Assembly (NCBI GenBank): GCA_037974665.1
Contig: CM075783.1
Span: 38,820,712-38,884,711, forward strand
Direction: 5' to 3'
Origin: Ehretia macrophylla
Taxonomy: Eukaryota > Streptophyta > Magnoliopsida > Boraginales > Ehretiaceae
DNA: 64,000 bases
Below, in pieces: positions 24,759 to 36,500 of this stretch. Each line of letters begins with the position of its first letter. Positions within the stretch are counted from its first letter, which is position 1. A model generated the notes under the pieces. That model worked only from the letters and a program-made list of their open reading frames with translations. It was not told where the DNA came from and did not search any database. Made by a program: the position numbers and the translations under genes.

Positions 24759-27188
24759 TGTGAGACCCTATATTTTATCTTCTACTCGCTTTGCATGTTT
24801 TAACCAGTTTATGTGTTATATGAATTAGAATGTGCTAATTCTGTGATTTATATTCCTATTACATGCTATGTGTGTATTCATGAAATTTTCATAAAAAACG
24901 GCATCAGAAATTTTATCGATGGTTTTTGTGAATAGTGTTTTAGACGCACGTCCGCTAAAATTTCTACGCAGGTGTTTTAGGTATCTTAAAACCTAGTCCT
25001 CAGATATTAATAAACCTGTGTGATTAAAACGGATTTCAAATCAGCTGTGGAATTTTAAAGATTTTTACACTTTCTTTTGTAAAAATCGGGTTTTAAACCG
25101 AGTCGGGTGCAAATGTTTGAATGTAAAACTCTTTGTCACCTAAAATAAATTATCTAGAAATAGTCTAAGTGTTGAATACTTGTTTTGAGCAAGAAATAGT
25201 CTAAAATATAATTAAAAGACTAGAAATACTAAAAATACTAACTTTGACTTTTATTATTTTTATTGACCAAGCTTATATATGCATAATATATCAATACTGC
25301 TCACAAAATAAACTCAAAACACACTCATTTCTCACACATATGGCCGAAACTCCATAGCCATTTTTGAGAGCTTTTCAACATTTTTTCAAAGCAAATTTTT
25401 ATTTGAAAACTAATTTGAAGTCCAAACTTCTTCATCCAAAGCTTAAATTCACTTGTTGGCCACGCATTGCACATATTTCTAGGCTTGTTTCCGATCAAAG
25501 GTGAGAGAAAAATTTTAGATCTCAAAATTTCATTTTTATGTTAATTCATATAATCGAATTTTTAGCCATTGAAATGTTAAATTGATGTTATATTATTACT
25601 CCGTAGATACTAAGGATTGATTATATGTGTTTATATAAGTTTTGAACCATTGTAGCATGAATTTTTATTTTCTGGGTATTAAAATTGAGTTGTTGGCTAT
25701 TTGTTGAATAATTGGAGTTGTGGTGGTTGGAATTGATTGTTGTTAGCTTGTAAAAATTTGTTAAATACATGGTAGTAATGTTGTAATGCCGAAATTTTGA
25801 TTGCGATGTTGAGGTGAAAGTCCAAAAATTTCAGCCATGGTGCATTGAGGTTTTAGGGCCGTTGGGCTTAATTTGGATGGATTGTGGTTGGTTTCCGAGG
25901 GGGCTAATGTAGTTGCTTGAGTGGGTGAGTGATTGAAACTGGTTTGGAGGTCATTGGATTAGTAGATTCTAAGTTATGATTTTTAGAAGTTTGGATTGTC
26001 TTTTTTTAAATGTTGCGATAATGTCTTTAGTTGTTTGGGTAGTGTTTGAGTGGTTGAATTATGGGTTGTTGTTGATTAGATGCGAGTTTGGTTGATTGGT
26101 TAAATGCATGTTAAGTTGGATGGCCTACTTTGTCATCTAACTTAGTTGTTGAGTTGTTAAGTGTTTAATTGATTATATGTTATTGAAATGTTACTAATTG
26201 ATTATTGATTATTGATTATTGATGAAGTTGGGAGATAGGCAACCTACTTTGTTATCCTCCTGAGATATGATTGATTATTATTATTTTCATAAGTATTGGT
26301 ATGTGTGTACCACCTCTTGGGCAGCATCGGGCTGTTGGGTTGATAACAGCATGACTATCATAGGCTACCCCCAGCTCGCATGGGCGGAGGTGCCATGGAT
26401 GGAGGGGCTAGTGAGGTACCTTAGGTGCGTGAGTAATGGGGAGTTATAAGAAGATGGTTGAGATCGTGATGGAATTTGGAGCTACATCAACTAGAGTATC
26501 CTTTATTGATTGGTTATTATAATTAATGTGCTTATATTGTTAATGATGATTATTATGTGTTTACTGCTCAAAGGATGATTTCCAAGGAGTATAGTAAATA
26601 CTGTTAAGAGATCTGTCGAATCCTCACTGAGCTTGTTTTATATAAGCTCACTCTCAATTATTGCATGCATACAGGTGATATTGAACAAGATTACGGGTAT
26701 GTGCCTCAGGAAGCTGAGAATATGCCATATGTGGACGAGTCCTATGTGCCGGAGTCTTGTCCTTGATATCTGAGATGTTGTACTCTTTTGTTATCTTGTA
26801 TATTAAAACTAGTTGGTTTGTATTTACTTAGAAGTTTATGATGTATAAGATGTTGTAAATATAATGGATTAAATGTTGCTAGCTTAGTAGTCTTGTTTTG
26901 GAACATGATTAGGTTGCTAGATTGGTTATAATCTATTTTGGAAATGTATATTATATAGTAAATGTATGATGTTGGAACAGAGGCGTATAACCTATGGATG
27001 CAATGGTAAAAGAATGTTTAATATATATTAGGGTTGTGTTGTTTAATTGTTGAGTTGTTTGTGGAGTTGGTTGTATGAATTGTGAAGAGATTGGTTTAGA
27101 GCCTCAGTGCCCTAATTACTGTCGTTATATTGCCGAAATTCCGTTGCGTCCTGACTGATTATAGGAGGGGTCGAGTTAGGGCGTTACA
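24759..27188 (+). repeat. Tekay 3' LTR (complete)
   Basis: 2430 bp bounded by TG...CA, from TGTGAGACCCTAT to GGGCGTTACA, followed by the AACTA duplication. The short frames at 25325-25525 and 26267-26449 are not conserved as coding. Confidence 0.93.
26628..26650 (+). other. LTR stem-loop in the Tekay 3' LTR
   Basis: TGAGCTT and AAGCTCA form a 7-bp stem with a 9-nt loop, preceded by CTCAC and followed by CTC. It has the same flanks and nearly the same distance from the LTR end (about 540 nt) as the TGAGTATAC stem of the non-autonomous LTRs. Confidence 0.65.
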
Positions 27189-27193
27189 AACTA

Positions 27194-27439
27194 TGTCTGG
27201 TATATCCTTGCCTTCTTTAGAGAAATTCTTAGGCAAGTGAAGCAATAAGCTAGTATCTTGTTTTTCTGCTTCTGAAGCTACATCCTTATCAGTTAGTGAG
27301 GTAGTTGCTACTAACCTTTTTAAGGCCTTTGTTATAGGCTTGTACTTGTTGAATTAGTGGAGTGTAAACTCATACAAAGTCCGATCTGATCCCGGTCGTC
27401 TTGCTATTCTCGCCCTATTGCCTAGTAAATCTTTTCTTT
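27194..27439. other. Organellar-type spacer
   Basis: Resumes the sequence broken at 12807. No gene recognised before the plastid rRNA fragment. Confidence 0.45.
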
Positions 27440-27705
27440 AATAAGCATGGGCTAACTCTGTGCCAGCTACTGCGGTAATACAGAAGATACAAGCCTTTTA
27501 CGGAATGATTGGGCCTAAAGCGTCTGTAGGTGGCATTTTAAGTCAAATCCCAGGGCTCAACCCTGGACAGGAGGTAGAAACTACTAAGATAGAGTACATT
27601 AGGGGCAGAGGGAATTTCTGGTGGAATGGTGAAATGCGTAGAGATCGAAAAGAAGGCCAACGGCGAAAGCGCTCTGCTGGGCCGACACTGAGACAAAGAC
27701 GGGCT
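27440..27705 (+). pseudogene. rrn16: Plastid 16S rRNA fragment (decayed)
   Basis: About 265 bp match the central part of chloroplast 16S rRNA: GGGCTAACTCTGTGCCAG, the altered 530 loop (CTACTGCGGTAA instead of CAGCCGCGGTAA), GGAATGATTGGGC, AAATCCCAGGGCTCAACC and GTGAAATGCGTAGAGATC. About a dozen bases are missing after GGCATTTTAAGTC, and many positions carry C-to-T or G-to-A changes. It resembles plastid rather than plant mitochondrial 18S rRNA, which differs strongly in this region. It is a dead fragment. Plastid pieces are common in plant mitochondrial DNA, so it may have arrived with the mitochondrial block. A 96-codon frame across it (27460-27750) is not a gene. Confidence 0.88.
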
Positions 27706-28221
27706 GTCAAGAACGTAGAAGAGGTAAGATGGGCAGTTGGTCAGATCTAGTATAGATCCTAGATGGAGGGTAGTTGGAGTCTCAGTTGCCAGTTATTCAG
27801 TGCCAATAGGATAAAGAGTAGTTGCTTATGCTTCAAGATGAAAGGGTAGTTGCCCAGCCAATATATTTTCACCTCCAAAGTCAGAACTCTTTCGTTGATA
27901 ATGATTTGCTTCGTTGCAATGGCGGACTAGGAAAGATAGAAAAAGAAAGCTAGTAAGGTGTTTACAAGCTTTTTTGATAGAACAAGGTCAATGGTAAACT
28001 TTAAGTTCCACCAATCCGCTTACTAAGGAGCCTAAGGTGCCAAAGAAAATGAGCTAAGGAGTTGCTAGATAAAGTTCCGAGTTGACGAGATCAAAAACAA
28101 ATCTGTCCCAAAGAAAAAAGCCTAGTTGTAATAGACGAAGATGGTCTCCTAGGATAGGTAGACAAACCTGAACCTTAGAAAGTAGCCGATAGAGACGCTA
28201 CGGGAGAACCACCTAGGACGT

Positions 28222-28230
28222 CGTAAGAGA
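28222..28230 (+). promoter_or_regulatory. Possible mitochondrial promoter motif CRTAAGAGA
   Basis: CGTAAGAGA matches the dicot mitochondrial promoter nonamer CRTAAGAGA. The upstream 30 bases are not A+T rich, which weakens the call. Two further matches are at 36525-36533 and 40077-40085 (CATAAGAGA, the latter with an A+T-rich upstream). About 0.5 match is expected by chance in this much DNA. Confidence 0.2.
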
Positions 28231-29708
28231 CTCGATCATCTCTTTCTTCAATGTGGGTTTATGCATTTGTTTTTTGAATCGGTCAAGGATTTAGACAAGA
28301 GATGTTTAGCCAGTACAAGTAGTGTTTGTGGCACCCATCCATACTTGGAGTGGAGTAGCCAGGAAGAGGCATCGAGAAGGGACATAAAGAACAGAAGTTG
28401 AGAGATTCACTTGTAGGGACGCAGTCCGGTCTAAGGCCTTGGCTGACTTACGATCTCCGTGAAGCTCCACCTTCAAATGGGAGCTATTTAGACAGATTTT
28501 TTGGTCTTTACTTTCATGTTTGGAGTAGGTGATAATGATAAACAACAAAGAGATGGCTTTTTAGCCAAAACAGTGTGGTGTGGGTAGCCTACACCAATCA
28601 AGCGTAGTGATCACTGAATGATTTCTTTCAATTCTTATTATAAATATTCTTGGATGATATAGATGGTGGGAACAATGAAGCGGATTCTTCATACGCACCG
28701 GAGAACTGGCATCTCAGAAGGAAAGGAAAACGAAAAGGGAGTATACCTCGGGTCAGCTACCTTTTTACCTTTAGAGAATCTAGTGAAAGCAGAACCCTCC
28801 TTAGAAGAGAAGACAATTCCTTCGTCAATCACAAATGTTCCTAATGAAGTGTTAGGTGGTATAAGTCAATCGTTCTACTTTTCATCTTCGTATAGAGACT
28901 TAGAATGAATTGAGTTATATTTGTATGACTTAGACTAATTTGAGATACATGTTATTGAAGGTAATGTCAGCCGTGTAGAAACTGAACCAAGGAGCTTCGT
29001 CAGATGAAGACGGTTATGCGCCTTTGTTGCATACAGGCTCAAATGTATAAGTTATTCACATGTCACCACATTCAACAAACCATTCGCATCCTATCACAAT
29101 TAAAAAAAAAGAGAAACTTTTTTATGCAGGTGAAAGTAGGGGATCCATTGCTCCTTCTGTCTTTTCCAACAAATGCTATGTTAAACTATGCCCACCCACC
29201 TCGACAAGCCCGTAACTCAACTCCAGTCAATAAATGAACAGAGGGATGAACTGGATTTGAATAGTTGAGAAGATGTTTGCAACCTCCTGCCATAAAGAAT
29301 GGGAGATCTATAGTAAAAGATCCCTCTCTCCCTGCTTTCGGCGCCTTACTATTCTTTCAGGGAAACTCTTGATGTTACGTCTTTCAGTATTGGGACTCAA
29401 GTCAAGTAGTTGAGATAAGCTATTTGCTCTTTGTCAGGTGCCCTTAGTTAAGTTCCTTTTGTCCTATAGGTTCGTTTTAAAGGTCAGTGGTTCAAGTCAA
29501 TAAGAGAGGAGTCCATTCTCACTCAAGCTCAAGCATTTACTTTTCTAGATAGAGACTAACGTCTTGGGGCTAATGTGTGATCCACTCAGGGACCTACTGG
29601 TTTAGGTAAATATCTTATGCCTTCCCCGACTGGAGAGGTCATTTTTGGAGGAAAAAGTATACGCTTTTCAAAAAAGGTCAGAAGAAATGCACATGGTTTT
29701 AATATTAA

Positions 29709-29726
29709 TATATATATATATATATA
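29709..29726. repeat. TA dinucleotide microsatellite
   Basis: Nine TA units in a row, preceded by AATATTAA. Confidence 0.85.
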
Positions 29727-31418
29727 ACCGGCTGACTGCTTTTTATGCAAAAAAAAAGAAGACAAAATGGGATTAGATTTCCACTCATAAGGAAGGAAGG
29801 TTAGATATCTTTGATAGGCTTGTATTTTTGGTTGAAATGGGACGGTGTTCAAACTCCCGAAATACAGTCTAGACAGCCGGCCTTCCCCTTTCTAACTGGA
29901 CTGAACCGGGGAAGGGTCAATCTCCTCCGGAGCATGCTTCACAACCACTCATTCGTCCTGACCAAATAGTAGAATCTATCTCTCAACAATGGTTTTTTTT
30001 GGCTAGTCACCCCTTCCCAACTAGCCCGCCCGATCGATCTTGTAAGATCGGCTAATGAAAGGGGGTTAATCTGGTCCAAAGTTGTCAGAATGAATCGTTT
30101 ACTTTATTGAAAAAAGCTTTATTAGGAGGTGAAGGTTGGCCCTCTATTTTCAACCATTACTGCTGGCGTTGACCAGTTTTGCGATACGGACGGACACGAA
30201 GAAGAACATAGGCAGCAGAAATGCAAAAGAGAAGAGCAAAGATTCCCGACCCAGAGCATGTTATTGACTCAACCACAAATCTGTTGAATGAAGGTAGCTT
30301 GCTTACTCTTAGCCACTAGTTAGACAGAAATCCGTTGACTTCGCTTATGCCTTTTTGCAGTGCCCTAGATTTAGCTATTGTCAGAATTAGAAGCTTACAC
30401 CGGAAAATTTCTTTCTTAATAGAACCAAGTGAAAGGCGATCGGCCAGCGAGGAATTAGCCATAGAGAAGGGAAATATCCCAACCCAAGTGCAAGTGTCAT
30501 CCTCAAATTTAGTTGTAGGAGGGATATCATCTGCTATTAATGAAGCTGTTATTGGACTCGCTTGTCTCAGCTGGTCTCATTGGAACTCAGGGTTGGAGGA
30601 AGAAGGGCTACTATAGACTAGAATAGAGGCCATCTCATACCTAGTTAACTGATTGAGGAGTCTTCTCGGAGAAAAAACACTGATCTGACTTATTTAGAAA
30701 GCTAGAACGGAGATGGAACACTCGCTTAAATAGAATAGGGTTGGCTGGTACAGAATCCTTTGCTATTGTACAGAATCCGCTAGGTGGGCTTCTTCTTAGT
30801 CTGCTCAAAGGGAAGGTCAGTAAGAGTAGATATAATAGAGTATGACATAACCAGAAAGTTTGTGGTATCATTAGCCAATGTCTGTGATTCTAGAACTAAA
30901 GAATTAAACGAAAGTGGAGGATATGATGCAGCAGAGGTTGTAGTTTCTCTTCCTAGGTATGGGTGGGGGGAAAAGCTATTCTAGCATCAGTATGGATTGA
31001 TGAGAGACGGGGAGTAGTCGTCATATTTATCCATAGTAGTCATCTAGCCAGCAAGGGAAAGACCACTTAGTGTAGTGGAATAGGAAAGAGATAATCGAGC
31101 ATAGCTTTCGTGTCACTAGCAAATACTTTTTCGTTTATTGGGAGACTGAAAATGGATTTGTCAAGCAGGTATGATTGTCACGTCGATCGACAGTTGAGAA
31201 ATCCTATCTCTAGGGCCCTCACTTTAGGGCTATCTTTCATCGTTGACAGACATGGTTCAACGTGACAAGTATGGTTCCTCAATCAATAGATGACTCAAGG
31301 TTCTAGTTTTCAATCTGGTATAGGGAAGGACGATAGAGCTTTTGATTAAGCATTTGTGTGGGTCTAGCTTGAGTCTAGCTTGAAAATTGCCCTTTATTTC
31401 TCATCTCGATCTGGGTAA

Positions 31419-31560
31419 GGCTTCACTACTCGTTCATTTGAGGGGTTCAATTGTTTGTGGACTAGCACTTCTCCTTGTCCTCTTTCTGCGGCTTCACTAC
31501 TCGTTCATTTGAGGGGTTCAATTGTTTGTGGACTAGCACTTCTCCTTGTCCTCTTTCTGC
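31419..31560. repeat. Perfect 71-bp tandem duplication
   Basis: 31419-31489 and 31490-31560 are identical over 71 bases (GGCTTCACTACTCG ... CTCTTTCTGC). The lack of any difference in otherwise decayed DNA points to a recent event, or to an assembly artefact. Confidence 0.95.
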
Positions 31561-33306
31561 ATTCGTGCATGACCTAAACTATATCTCTTCTAAGGCAAAA
31601 ATAAGGTCAACCTCATCTCAGGTAATCACACCTTTATTTCTCGACGATCAAAGAATCAAAACTCGCTTTCGAGCAAACCAAGCATGGAGCTACTAGCCAA
31701 CAAGCAAAACGAGTTCTCATTCACGGATGACTAAGCTTTGACAAGGGAGAGGGGGATCCTTCTCATACCCGCCCTTATAGGAGCCTAACGGAGAAAAGGC
31801 TATGCCTAATAGGGGAAGACTGTGGTAAAAGGATGTCTGTCTGTTGATGGTTAGCTCGTACAAGCAAATATTGGACCTAGGTAAGGGGTTATAAGCTTCT
31901 GGACGATGTTGTGTGCTTTCACATAATACCGCTTCGAGGGGAATCAATGGGCAGTTCAATCCCCTACTAGGTCCTACTTCTCTCCCAGGGAATTACGGGT
32001 TGGGGCTCATTCCGAGGGCACAAAGTGAGGGGGATCACCCAAGCTCGAATCACTATGTTTCTAGGCCTCACAAGAGGCACATTAGGAAGGCTAGTCAGGA
32101 TCCTCTCATTTCGTCCCACATCAGGGGGAGGTGGGCAAAAAGAGACTATTTTTCATACTAGAATGACTTATTCGGAGGCACTGTGCTTCCCAAGCTATAA
32201 TCCCAACATATCCTTTTGTTTTAGATTGGAAGCAGGAAGATTTCCATTATTTTGCTCAGCATATAACGATTTCTGAATTAGACATTGAAACTAAAACGGA
32301 TATTGAAATTAGAAATCTTGTTGAATACATAAATAATTAGAAAAGACTGAAAACTCTGTTAGATATATTTTTTGAGTCATATTAAAAAAAGGATGACTAA
32401 CAGAGTTTTTGCATCTTTCTCCCATTCGTTTCTTGGTTGGAAAAAAACCAATCGGCAATTTCTGAGATTGGAAAGGAAGTGAAAAAAGAAGACAGCCCTA
32501 GGGAAAATGACCAACTCTTTCTCACAACAGAAGGAGAAATTGGAGTCATGTCCCTATGTGAAAGAAGAAAGGAAAGTCTCATCCCGTGCTTGGGTACTTT
32601 ACTACGCTATTCAAAGCATCGAGGAAGAAATGAATATGAGTAGGAGTTGAACGATGCAAAGAAAGAGTTCCTTGCTTCTATGCTTTTGCTGCTCTCTTTG
32701 ATGCTTGTATTTGTGCTCACGAGCAGAATCATGGAAATGACTTAAAGAAAGTACTGCTACACGGAATAAGCCAAGTCAAGGTTTTGAATCCTAACATTAG
32801 TATAAGATCTTGACTATTCAAAAATTCTCTTTCTTTGGTGGAAGTGACGATCGGGCTTCAAGGAAGCTCAGGAGTTCAGGTACTAAAGAAGAAGAAAAGA
32901 AAATGGCTTTTATCCCACACCACTGGTCCTTTCTAGTCACTTGGATTTGTAGAGGTCAAAGGATCTGGGCCAGAGGAAGTCGAAATAGAAGATTGCATTA
33001 GTTCCGATAGAAATGGCTTATCTCGAGATGAAGAGGCCTCTCTCCGGTCGGACCAGCCAGTAAAAAAGTATACTAAAAATAGGTGATTGGCTCTTCAACT
33101 CAGTCGATCTCCCTTTAGTCGTAAGCCCCCCCTTAGTTCGTCATGCTATTTCTCTAAAAACCTCCGCACTCCTCACGCATTGGAAAATGCGCTATCGGAC
33201 ATATCCTGCTGCCTTCCTTCCCCTCTTACCCCTCCCCTCCTTTTCAAGAAAGAAGCCCTTCTCCCTAAGGGCCGCTCTCTGATAAATCAATTTTGGAAAA
33301 AAAAGA

Positions 33307-33549
33307 ATGGCTCAACTGGATAAATTCACTTATTTCACACAATTCTTCTGGTTATGCCATTTCTTCTTTACTTTCTATGTTCTTCTTAGGTTCGATCTCC
33401 CTTTGGATTTTGAAGTGAAAGTCTTTTGCTTCTATCTAACAAGGGCCAAGTTACAGCGGACTCTTTCTATTATGAAAGGGTTCATATGTATATATTTATT
33501 GGTAAGTTTTGTATATAGGATATATTCTAACTTCTTTGATTTGATTTGA
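33307..33549 (+). CDS. Chimeric ORF with atp8 N-terminus (80 codons)
   Basis: The ORF starts MAQLDKFTYFTQFFW, the hallmark N-terminus of plant mitochondrial ATP synthase subunit 8 (atp8/orfB, usually MPQLDKFTYFTQFFW). Similarity continues to about residue 24 (base 33380) and then stops abruptly. The remaining 55 residues are unrelated to atp8 and unrecognised. Two hydrophobic stretches are visible, about residues 12-30 (within the atp8 part) and 57-72 (ICIYLLVSFVYRIY). A membrane-anchored ORF headed by atp8 is the layout of some cytoplasmic-male-sterility genes, for example sunflower orfH522. In this context it is probably a nuclear relic. The frame is open, but expression is unknown. Confidence 0.6.
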   Translation: MAQLDKFTYFTQFFWLCHFFFTFYVLLRFDLPLDFEVKVFCFYLTRAKLQRTLSIMKGFICIYLLVSFVYRIYSNFFDLI

Positions 33550-36500
33550 CTTCATTACCCCTGTACTATACTTTCGCTCGATCTGAGCAGCTCTGGAGTT
33601 AGCTCAGGACGGGCAGAAAAAAAGAGACGGAGGAAAGAGGAAGCCTCGATCATCAAATGGAAAAGAAAAAGAGAAATGCGTAAGAAAGAAAATGTACTAT
33701 GTCACTAACTAGCTTGTAGGTTAGGTACGTAGGTCACTTGACGAGAGGACAACTAATATCTCCTCTTGGATGTATGGACAACACGGCATAAACAAGCCCA
33801 TCGCTTCGCTCGAGTTAGTACTCCCTTGTGGCTGGAAGGCTATGACCCTCTTAAGTTAGGCTGCGGAGCATCCAACTAGTTTGGGTTTTCCCTAATAGTC
33901 CTGGGGCATACTGTCGGTAAGAGGATTGGGGGCCCGACGAGGGTGGGGATCCCAAGGTCCCCTATCTTCAACTATGATATGTTAAAACCTAGTATGGGGT
34001 CTCTGGTACTGGTAATGCCAGATACTGTACACTCCTTTGGTCACACCAAGGTGCCTACCCCTACCTATAGTTGTTGAACCCATCGAACCCCCTCCCACTA
34101 GAATAATGGTATTCTAACTCCCTACTATGGGGGAAATCAAGTCCTACGGTTGGGCGGAGACATGGCAACGATAGTTGTTGGACCACCAACAAATTTATTG
34201 AGCACATATGCCCTTAAACTTTGATAATATTTTATATATAAGGCCAGGTGGTTCCGCCTAGCATTCCGGGAGTCGATAAGCCCCTATTGTTTTGGTTGTT
34301 TCTATTACTTCGGTATGTCCTACCACAGCAGGGGTCACTGTCTGCAGAATCAACAGAATTGATTGAACCCAACTGACCAACATCTTCTGGGTCTACTAGT
34401 TCCGGACCTGGAGCTGCTCCTGCTAGAGATATGCTGACCATGTTGTGATCTGTAGAGCCGAATTCTGTTCAGATTTGGAGTTTAGTGATCAGAACGAGAT
34501 AAGAAAGAAGTCAATTCGGTTCTCAGTAGTGGATTCAGTAGTAGTAGATTCGGTTAATGAAAGTGTTGGGACTAAAAAAAGAGATTCCACTAATAAAGCA
34601 GAAGTGGGCTACCATTTCACCGGCACAACCTACCTATGCACCAACACCATAAATGGAAGAGCCTGTAGTAGATCCAGCATTAGCAGTAGCACCAGCTGAG
34701 ATACCAATAGCAAAGGTGGAGTCGATAGCTAGAGAGGTAGGTAAGGCAATTCTTTTTTGGTAAAAAAACGGATATAGATTGAATCTTATGAGAATGATAC
34801 ATCATATCGAAAGTCGTACGTTGGTACCATAATACTCAACAACTTTTGCTTGCAGTAGAAAAGTATAAATGAAGTGGCATACTTAATGCACTGCCAAGTG
34901 TGGTTTTTACCCTCCATGGTATCCTATTTGATTTGATAATCTTTTATGCTGAGATCAAATTGGAATTATAGGGTATTTTGTTCAACCTTCGCGGCAACTG
35001 CGCAAGTCAAGGAAGCAGCTAAAACTATCATACTATCTTAGAATGCAATACTATGAGGAGCTTAGGGAAGACCATACCAAGTAACAAGGACTTGCCTCCA
35101 GCAGAGGTCTCCTCAATCGGGACAGAATTCAAAGGCATGGCCACCAGTAGTAGCAGAATAGAATCTTTGGCTCTAGAAGAAGTAAAATTGGGCCTTGGGG
35201 CTGTTGACCTCCTGGAGTTCTCACTATTGAATAGGTGGATGCGTGCCTGGCTTAAGTATTTGGCCTGGTACGCAGTCTAGTCCTCTTCTCCGGATACCTC
35301 TATTGAATCATGGTTTGAAGGCCCAATTGTCTTAACATCTTGGAAAACAAAGGATGAAAATCCAGAGCTGATAAGGTTTGGGATATTGTGGCCTTTTTTT
35401 TATCTCAATATGAAGTATCATAAAGGTGAGATCAAACCACCAAAAGCTCTAACTTCAAGTTTGAGTTTAGGTGGGACCTAGGTCTCTGGAGGCTTTATCG
35501 GTCAAGACTTCTTGGTCTTTGCTCATTGCCTAAACCAACCACGGGTAATGAAAGGTGTGGTGATATTGGAAAAAATCCTGGATACCACTCCTTCCAACGC
35601 CATCTATCAAAGTGAATAGAAGTCCTCAATCAACTTCCAGAGCGAAAGGATTAGATACTGACTCTTCACGAAAAAGAGCGAGGGTTACTGACAGTCGACC
35701 TACGGTAATAGGTTTTAAGATATGGCAACAGGATGTTTATAGTGTACCAAGCCTAATAGGCTTTCTGCTTCAATAGCTCTACGCACTCTTCATTCTGGAA
35801 GAAGTGCCAGTGAGTCACGGACGAAGAGTTTGAATCCTCTCTATAGGCCTTATAGGAAGGCTAGTGAGGCAGCCCTCATAGAATGGGGGAAAAGCCAAAA
35901 TCCTATGTTACTAATCAAGGGCTTTGGTCAGAATGTCTGTAAAACATGGCATTAAGTAAGAAATTCATTCTCTAATCAAGTATGTAGTACCTTGAAGTTG
36001 AGACTCTTCCCAACCATAAGAACTCATACGAGCTGTAGTCGGACGTTAATCAGTAAACGGTGTGATGTTAGCAATTGAATGCGTTTTGATTGTGATCTTT
36101 TCTTCAGTGATGGAATTAGTAAGCGTTGCAGATGTTATTCAATAAAAGACACTATGTGCAGGAATGAAGCCAAGTCCAGTAGCTTTTTATTAAAAAAAGA
36201 GATGGGAACATATTAGAGTGTGGCCAAGCCAAGACTCGAGTGGCCAAGTGGATACAAAGACTATAAAGCCAATGAGTCTCCCCCTGGTTCTAGAGTAGGT
36301 AGACTAAGAAGAAGGTATGGAAGAAGAAGAGAAAGGGTAGCTGGTTCATGAAATGAAACTGACAATCTCAACTTTCTTACTTACGATATAATAAACTCAT
36401 ACACCTGCTCCAGGCTTTAAAGAAGAGAAAAAGACCTGGCTTCAAGGGCTTTAGCTTTGAGGAAAGAAAGATCCCAGACCTGGCTTGCTCCAGGTAGATT

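Larger units (their letters stand above)
12813..27188 (+). mobile_element. Tekay/Del-like Ty3/gypsy chromovirus, internally deleted
   Basis: A complete LTR element: 5' LTR, PBS, truncated pol, polypurine tract, 3' LTR, flanked by a 5-bp AACTA duplication. The internal part is only 2.48 kb (22282-24758) because gag, protease and most of reverse transcriptase are missing. Long LTRs of about 2.4 kb and a C-terminal chromodomain on integrase fit the Tekay (Del) clade of chromoviruses. The 5' LTR was later split by copy B. Its LTRs differ visibly more from each other than those of copy D do, so it is the older insertion. It cannot move on its own. Confidence 0.93.
27706..33306. other. Organellar-type spacer DNA, no gene recognised
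   Basis: 5.6 kb of mitochondrial-spacer-like sequence. It holds a short TA microsatellite (29709-29726), a perfect 71-bp tandem duplication (31419-31560) and an 18-bp string GGGAGTATACCTCGGGTC that recurs near 52658. Frames up to 93 codons (for example 30335-30616 plus, 29586-29852 minus) match nothing I know. A CGTAAGAGA match lies at 28222. Confidence 0.5.

Noticed and set aside
27440-27705. Mitochondrial 18S (rrn18) fragment
   Set aside because: The run GGAATGATTGGGC...AAATCCCAGGGCTCAACC...GTGAAATGCGTAGAGATC is plastid-type 16S. Plant mitochondrial 18S is quite different here.
27460-27750. 96-codon open frame
   Set aside because: It overlaps the rRNA fragment and has no domain; a fortuitous frame.
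29586-29852. 88-codon frame on the minus strand
   Set aside because: It spans the TA microsatellite, giving a run of alternating Tyr/Ile codons; no family resemblance.
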